From the NCBI GenBank assembly GCA_026994095.1, contig JALWRU010000072.1, positions 1 through 8,541 of the forward strand: a stretch of 8,541 bases of DNA, in the 5' to 3' direction. Position 1 is the stretch's first letter. Every line of letters starts with the position of its first letter. Positions 5,667 through 8,541 of the stretch are shown piece by piece. A program made the position numbers and the translations under genes. This DNA comes from Nitrospira sp. Its GTDB lineage: Bacteria > Nitrospirota > JACRHL01. The notes under the pieces are model-generated. The model was given only the letters and a program-made list of their open reading frames with translations. It was not told the origin of the DNA and searched no databases.

Positions 5667-7256
5667 CTACAGAAAGATCTGCTTGACGGTCAGGATGTTG
5701 GGGATGGCCCGCAGTTTATCGAGCACCGAATCCGACACCTGCTGATCGACGTTGACGATGGCGATGGCGCGGCCACCGGCCTCATCGCGGCCAAAGTTCA
5801 TCAACGCAATGTTCACTTCATTCTCGCCCAGCACCGTGCCGATGGCGCCAATCACCCCCGGGCGATCGTCGTTGGCCAGAATCAGCATATACCCTTCCGG
5901 CACCACCTCCACCTGAATGTCGTTCATCTCCACGATGCGCGGCTCACCCAGCGAGTTCAGCAAGCCGATAATACGGCTCGATTTTCCGCCAGCCTCGACG
6001 GTGATGGTCATGGTGGGCGCCAGTACGTCGGCCTCGGCCTCCTTGACCTCAACCACCTCGATGCCGCGCTCTTTGGCGATGATCGGCGCGTTCACGTAGT
6101 TGACCGTGTCGGTCAGGATGGGCGACAACAGCCCCTTGAGCGAAGCGATGGTCACCGACGCCACATCCAGCTCGGCCACCTTGCCCCGGTAGCAGATGGT
6201 AACCCGCTCCAGACCGCCCTCATAAATCTGCGACAGGGCCCCGCCCAGCTTCTCGGCCAGCACCACATAAGGCGACAGCTTGGGGGCCAGCTCCGGTGCA
6301 ATCGACGGGAAGTTCACGGCGTTGCGGATCACCCCGCGCACCAGGTAGTCGGCGATCTGCTCGGCCACGGCGATGGCGACATTCTCCTGCGCCTCGTGGG
6401 TGGATGCCCCCAGATGAGGCGAGCAGACAAAGTTGTCCAGGGTCAGTAGCGGATGGGCCGGGTCCACCGGCTCGGTTTCAAATACATCAAAGGCAGCGGA
6501 GGCCACATGGCCGCTCTTCAAGGCCTCGTACAGATCGGCCTCGTTGACCAGCCCACCACGGGCACAGTTGACGATACGCACCCCCTGTTTCATGGTGCCC
6601 AGGGTGTCCCGGTTGATCATGTTTTTGGTCTCGGCAGTGAGCGGCGTATGCAGGGTGATGAAGTCCACCCGCTGGAATAGCGGTGCCAGTTCTGACAGCT
6701 CAATGCCCTGCTTTTCAGCCTGCTCCGGCGACAGAAACGGGTCATACGCCAGCACATGCATGCCAAACCCCTGCGCCAGCCGGATTACGTGGCTGCCGAT
6801 CTGCCCGGCACCCACCACACCCAGGGTCTTGCCGTACAGCTCGACCCCCATGTAACGGCCTTTTTCCCACTTGCCACCCTTGGTGGAAGCGGTCGCCTGC
6901 GGGATGTTGCGGGCCATGGAGCAGAGCAGCGAAAAGGCGTGCTCGGCGGTGGTGATGGTATTGCCACCGGGGGTATTCATCACCACGATGCCACGCTTGG
7001 TGGCAGCGGGGATGTTCACATTGTCCAGCCCGCTACCGGCACGGCCAATCACCTGCAGATTGTTGGCCTTGGCAATGATCTCGTCGGTGGCCTTGGTGGC
7101 GCTGCGCACCACCAGACCGTTGTAGTCCCCGATCAGCTCCTGCAACTGCTCCGGCGTGTTGCCGGTGTTGACGTCCACCTGAATACCCTCGCGGGTGAGG
7201 ATATCCTCCACCTTGGAAGACATTTTATCGCTGACCAAAACACGGGGCTGAGACAT
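5667..7256 (-). CDS. serA: D-3-phosphoglycerate dehydrogenase, long form with ASB and ACT domains
   Basis: The 529-residue enzyme oxidises 3-phosphoglycerate with NAD+ to 3-phosphohydroxypyruvate, the first step of phosphorylated serine synthesis in the cytoplasm. The substrate-binding domain (about 5-100 and 283-315) surrounds a Rossmann NAD domain (about 100-282) with GAGQIG (149-154) and Asp172 after the second strand. Catalytic residues expected in this family are present: Arg233 in CARGGLV, Glu262 in FETEPV and His281 in SPHLGAST. An ASB intervening domain (about 318-450) and a C-terminal ACT domain (about 455-529, starting YMLILANDDRPGVIGAIG) make it the long type; ACT domains usually bind the serine effector, so feedback control is likely. 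The start is the ATG at 7254-7256, 48 nt after the aminotransferase. Its Shine-Dalgarno is weak (GAG 9 nt upstream) inside a T-rich leader. Confidence 0.97.
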   Translation of the reverse strand: MSQPRVLVSDKMSSKVEDILTREGIQVDVNTGNTPEQLQELIGDYNGLVVRSATKATDEIIAKANNLQVIGRAGSGLDNVNIPAATKRGIVVMNTPGGNTITTAEHAFSLLCSMARNIPQATASTKGGKWEKGRYMGVELYGKTLGVVGAGQIGSHVIRLAQGFGMHVLAYDPFLSPEQAEKQGIELSELAPLFQRVDFITLHTPLTAETKNMINRDTLGTMKQGVRIVNCARGGLVNEADLYEALKSGHVASAAFDVFETEPVDPAHPLLTLDNFVCSPHLGASTHEAQENVAIAVAEQIADYLVRGVIRNAVNFPSIAPELAPKLSPYVVLAEKLGGALSQIYEGGLERVTICYRGKVAELDVASVTIASLKGLLSPILTDTVNYVNAPIIAKERGIEVVEVKEAEADVLAPTMTITVEAGGKSSRIIGLLNSLGEPRIVEMNDIQVEVVPEGYMLILANDDRPGVIGAIGTVLGENEVNIALMNFGRDEAGGRAIAIVNVDQQVSDSVLDKLRAIPNILTVKQIFL

Positions 7257-7304
7257 GATTTTTTACTCAAATATCAAAAACAAACGAACGAAACGAAGGC
7301 CAGA

Positions 7305-8447
7305 TTACTTGGCCAGTAACAGCTCCTGAGCGCGCTTCACACCGGCACCCAGATTGACCTTGCCACCCAGGGTCGCAATGGCCATCTCAACCGCCGAAAC
7401 AGCGATGATGGTGTCGAAGGTGTCGGCATAACCCAGTTGGGCCACCCGGAAGACCTTGCCCTTCAGATGGTCCTGACCACCTGCGGCGGTCACACCATAC
7501 CTGGTGCGCAGGGTCTTGTAGATGTCCTGCCCATCCACCCCTTCCGGGGCCTTGACGGCGGTTACGGCGGTGCTGGGAGTGCCCACCGGGAACAGCTCCA
7601 GACCCGCGGCCTTCAGCCCCTCACGGGTAGCGTGGGCCAGTCGGGCATGGCGCTCAAACACCCCCTTGATGGTCTCTTCGCGCACCATCTTGAGGACTTC
7701 CTGCAGACCGACGATCAACGATACCGCCGGGGTAAACGCAGTCTGGTCAGAGGCCAGATTCTTCTTCTCCTTGGCGAAGTCGAAATAGAAACGCGGGCAC
7801 TTGGCCTCGGCATTAAAACGCCAGGCCTTCTCCGACACGCCCACAAACGCCAGTCCCGGCGGCAGCATGTACCCTTTTTGCGAGCCTGATACCACCACAT
7901 CCAGCCCCCAGGCATCCATGGGGATATCGACCACACCCAGGGCGGTGATGGCATCCACCACACACAGGGTCTCCCGGTCACGGGTCAACTGGGCAATGGC
8001 CTGAACATCATGGGCCACACCGGTAGAGGTCTCGCTGGCCTGTACAAACACGGCCTTGATGGACGGGTCCGCATCCAACGCAGCAGCCACCCGGCTCACG
8101 TCCACCGACTCGCCCCAGGTGACGGCGATTTCAACCGTCTCGACCCCATAGGCGTCGCAGATTTTGCCCCACCGCTCGCCAAACTTGCCCCCATTAATAT
8201 AGATGGCCTTGTCGCCGGGGGAGAGGAAGTTGGTGACCGACCCTTCCATGGCACCGGTACCGGTGGCGGACAGGATCAGCACCGGCTGCTCGGTCTGGTA
8301 GAGGTACTGAAGGTCGACCTTGACCTGCTTGAACAGCTCTACAAAGTCGGGGGAGCGGTGATGAATCATGGGCGCAGCCATGGCGTTCAACACATTCGGG
8401 GGAACCGGCACCGGACCGGGGGCCAACAGGTATTTTTTAGCGCTCAC
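7305..8447 (-). CDS. Class V aminotransferase, alanine/serine-glyoxylate aminotransferase family
   Basis: A 380-residue PLP enzyme of fold type I. The start is set at GTG 8445-8447: it gives the family-like N terminus VSAKKYLLAPGPVPVPPNVL and has GAGGAG 6 nt upstream. An in-frame ATG at 8520-8522 would add 25 residues without family character. Key sites (380-residue numbering): SATGTGAMEG (60-69) for the cofactor phosphate, Asp165 in VVDAITALG contacting the pyridine nitrogen, Lys191 in GSQKGYMLPPG as Schiff-base lysine, and Arg334 in VFRVAQLGY as likely substrate-carboxylate ligand. Relatives act on alanine or serine with glyoxylate or pyruvate. The neighbouring serA suggests a role in serine/glyoxylate metabolism; some relatives next to serA may even serve as phosphoserine aminotransferase, which cannot be decided here. 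It appears to be the first gene of the unit leading to serA, hisZ and dnaB. Confidence 0.9.
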   Translation of the reverse strand: MSAKKYLLAPGPVPVPPNVLNAMAAPMIHHRSPDFVELFKQVKVDLQYLYQTEQPVLILSATGTGAMEGSVTNFLSPGDKAIYINGGKFGERWGKICDAYGVETVEIAVTWGESVDVSRVAAALDADPSIKAVFVQASETSTGVAHDVQAIAQLTRDRETLCVVDAITALGVVDIPMDAWGLDVVVSGSQKGYMLPPGLAFVGVSEKAWRFNAEAKCPRFYFDFAKEKKNLASDQTAFTPAVSLIVGLQEVLKMVREETIKGVFERHARLAHATREGLKAAGLELFPVGTPSTAVTAVKAPEGVDGQDIYKTLRTRYGVTAAGGQDHLKGKVFRVAQLGYADTFDTIIAVSAVEMAIATLGGKVNLGAGVKRAQELLLAK

Positions 8448-8453
8448 GAGGCA

Positions 8454-8459
8454 CTCCTC
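8454..8459 (-). promoter_or_regulatory. Shine-Dalgarno that sets the GTG start of the aminotransferase
   Basis: GAGGAG on the minus strand lies 6 nt before the GTG at 8445-8447. It decides for the shorter, 380-residue protein over the in-frame ATG 75 nt upstream. Confidence 0.82.
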
Positions 8460-8465
8460 ACTGGT

Positions 8466-8487
8466 GGTTCCACAGATGGGTTCCACA
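8466..8487 (-). repeat. Tandem 9-bp direct repeat in the aminotransferase leader
   Basis: The 9-mer TGTGGAACC (minus strand) occurs at 8479-8487 and again at 8466-8474, start to start 13 bp, just upstream of the Shine-Dalgarno. It could be a chance duplication or a regulator or RNA element; nothing identifies a binding protein. Confidence 0.5.
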
Positions 8488-8494
8488 ATAAAAT

Positions 8495-8504
8495 CATGTA
8501 CATG
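8495..8504. promoter_or_regulatory. 10-bp palindrome upstream of the aminotransferase gene, possible operator
   Basis: CATGTACATG is a perfect palindrome 47 bp upstream of the GTG start and just upstream of the direct repeats. A weak promoter guess in this area (GTGACC, 17 nt, TTTTAT on the minus strand) would put the palindrome in the spacer. Function is inferred from position only. Confidence 0.3.
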
Positions 8505-8541
8505 TCGATAGGTCACCGACACCAGGAATCCCGCCGGGACG

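Noticed and set aside
8448..8522. Longer aminotransferase starting at the ATG 8520-8522
   Set aside because: The extra 25 residues do not resemble the family, whereas the GTG at 8445-8447 has GAGGAG at 6 nt and yields the typical N terminus.

Overview
This is a GC-rich bacterial housekeeping region with almost all genes on the minus strand. Going leftward (the direction of transcription) it holds a class V aminotransferase, serA, hisZ, dnaB, tatA, a large TPR lipoprotein gene, then a plus-strand tRNA-Leu(CAA), and finally rpmH with the first codons of rnpA running off the left edge. The protein types (long SerA with ASB and ACT domains, HisZ, which implies a short-form HisG elsewhere, TatA, and a lipoprotein with a lipobox) fit a Gram-negative, free-living, amino-acid-prototrophic bacterium. 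I favour a deep-branching Pseudomonadota lineage such as the Magnetococcia or Zetaproteobacteria. That placement is an impression from protein style and gene order, not a computed phylogeny.

Right part (4319-8541): aminotransferase, serA and hisZ lie head to tail with gaps of 48 and 112 nt, and dnaB follows hisZ after only 12 nt. The four look like one transcription unit joining amino-acid biosynthesis to the replicative helicase. The aminotransferase and SerA plausibly work on neighbouring steps of serine/glyoxylate metabolism; HisZ supports the first step of histidine synthesis.

Middle (624-2915): tatA has its own recognisable sigma-70-like promoter and a TTG start preceded by a good Shine-Dalgarno. 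The TPR lipoprotein gene follows after 122 nt without a promoter I can recognise, so it may be co-transcribed with tatA. It converges on the tRNA gene; two small GC-rich hairpins lie in the gap.

Left part (1-521): divergent promoters fire rpmH/rnpA leftward and tRNA-Leu rightward from a 220-nt gap. rpmH-rnpA is the conserved pair often found near the chromosome origin, but neither dnaA nor DnaA boxes were recognised here.

I found no mobile element, CRISPR array, phage gene or evident new system. The points most worth a second look are a four-cysteine cluster inserted in DnaB, a divergent L34 N terminus, non-ATG starts in four of the eight protein genes, and symmetric and repeated elements in the aminotransferase leader.
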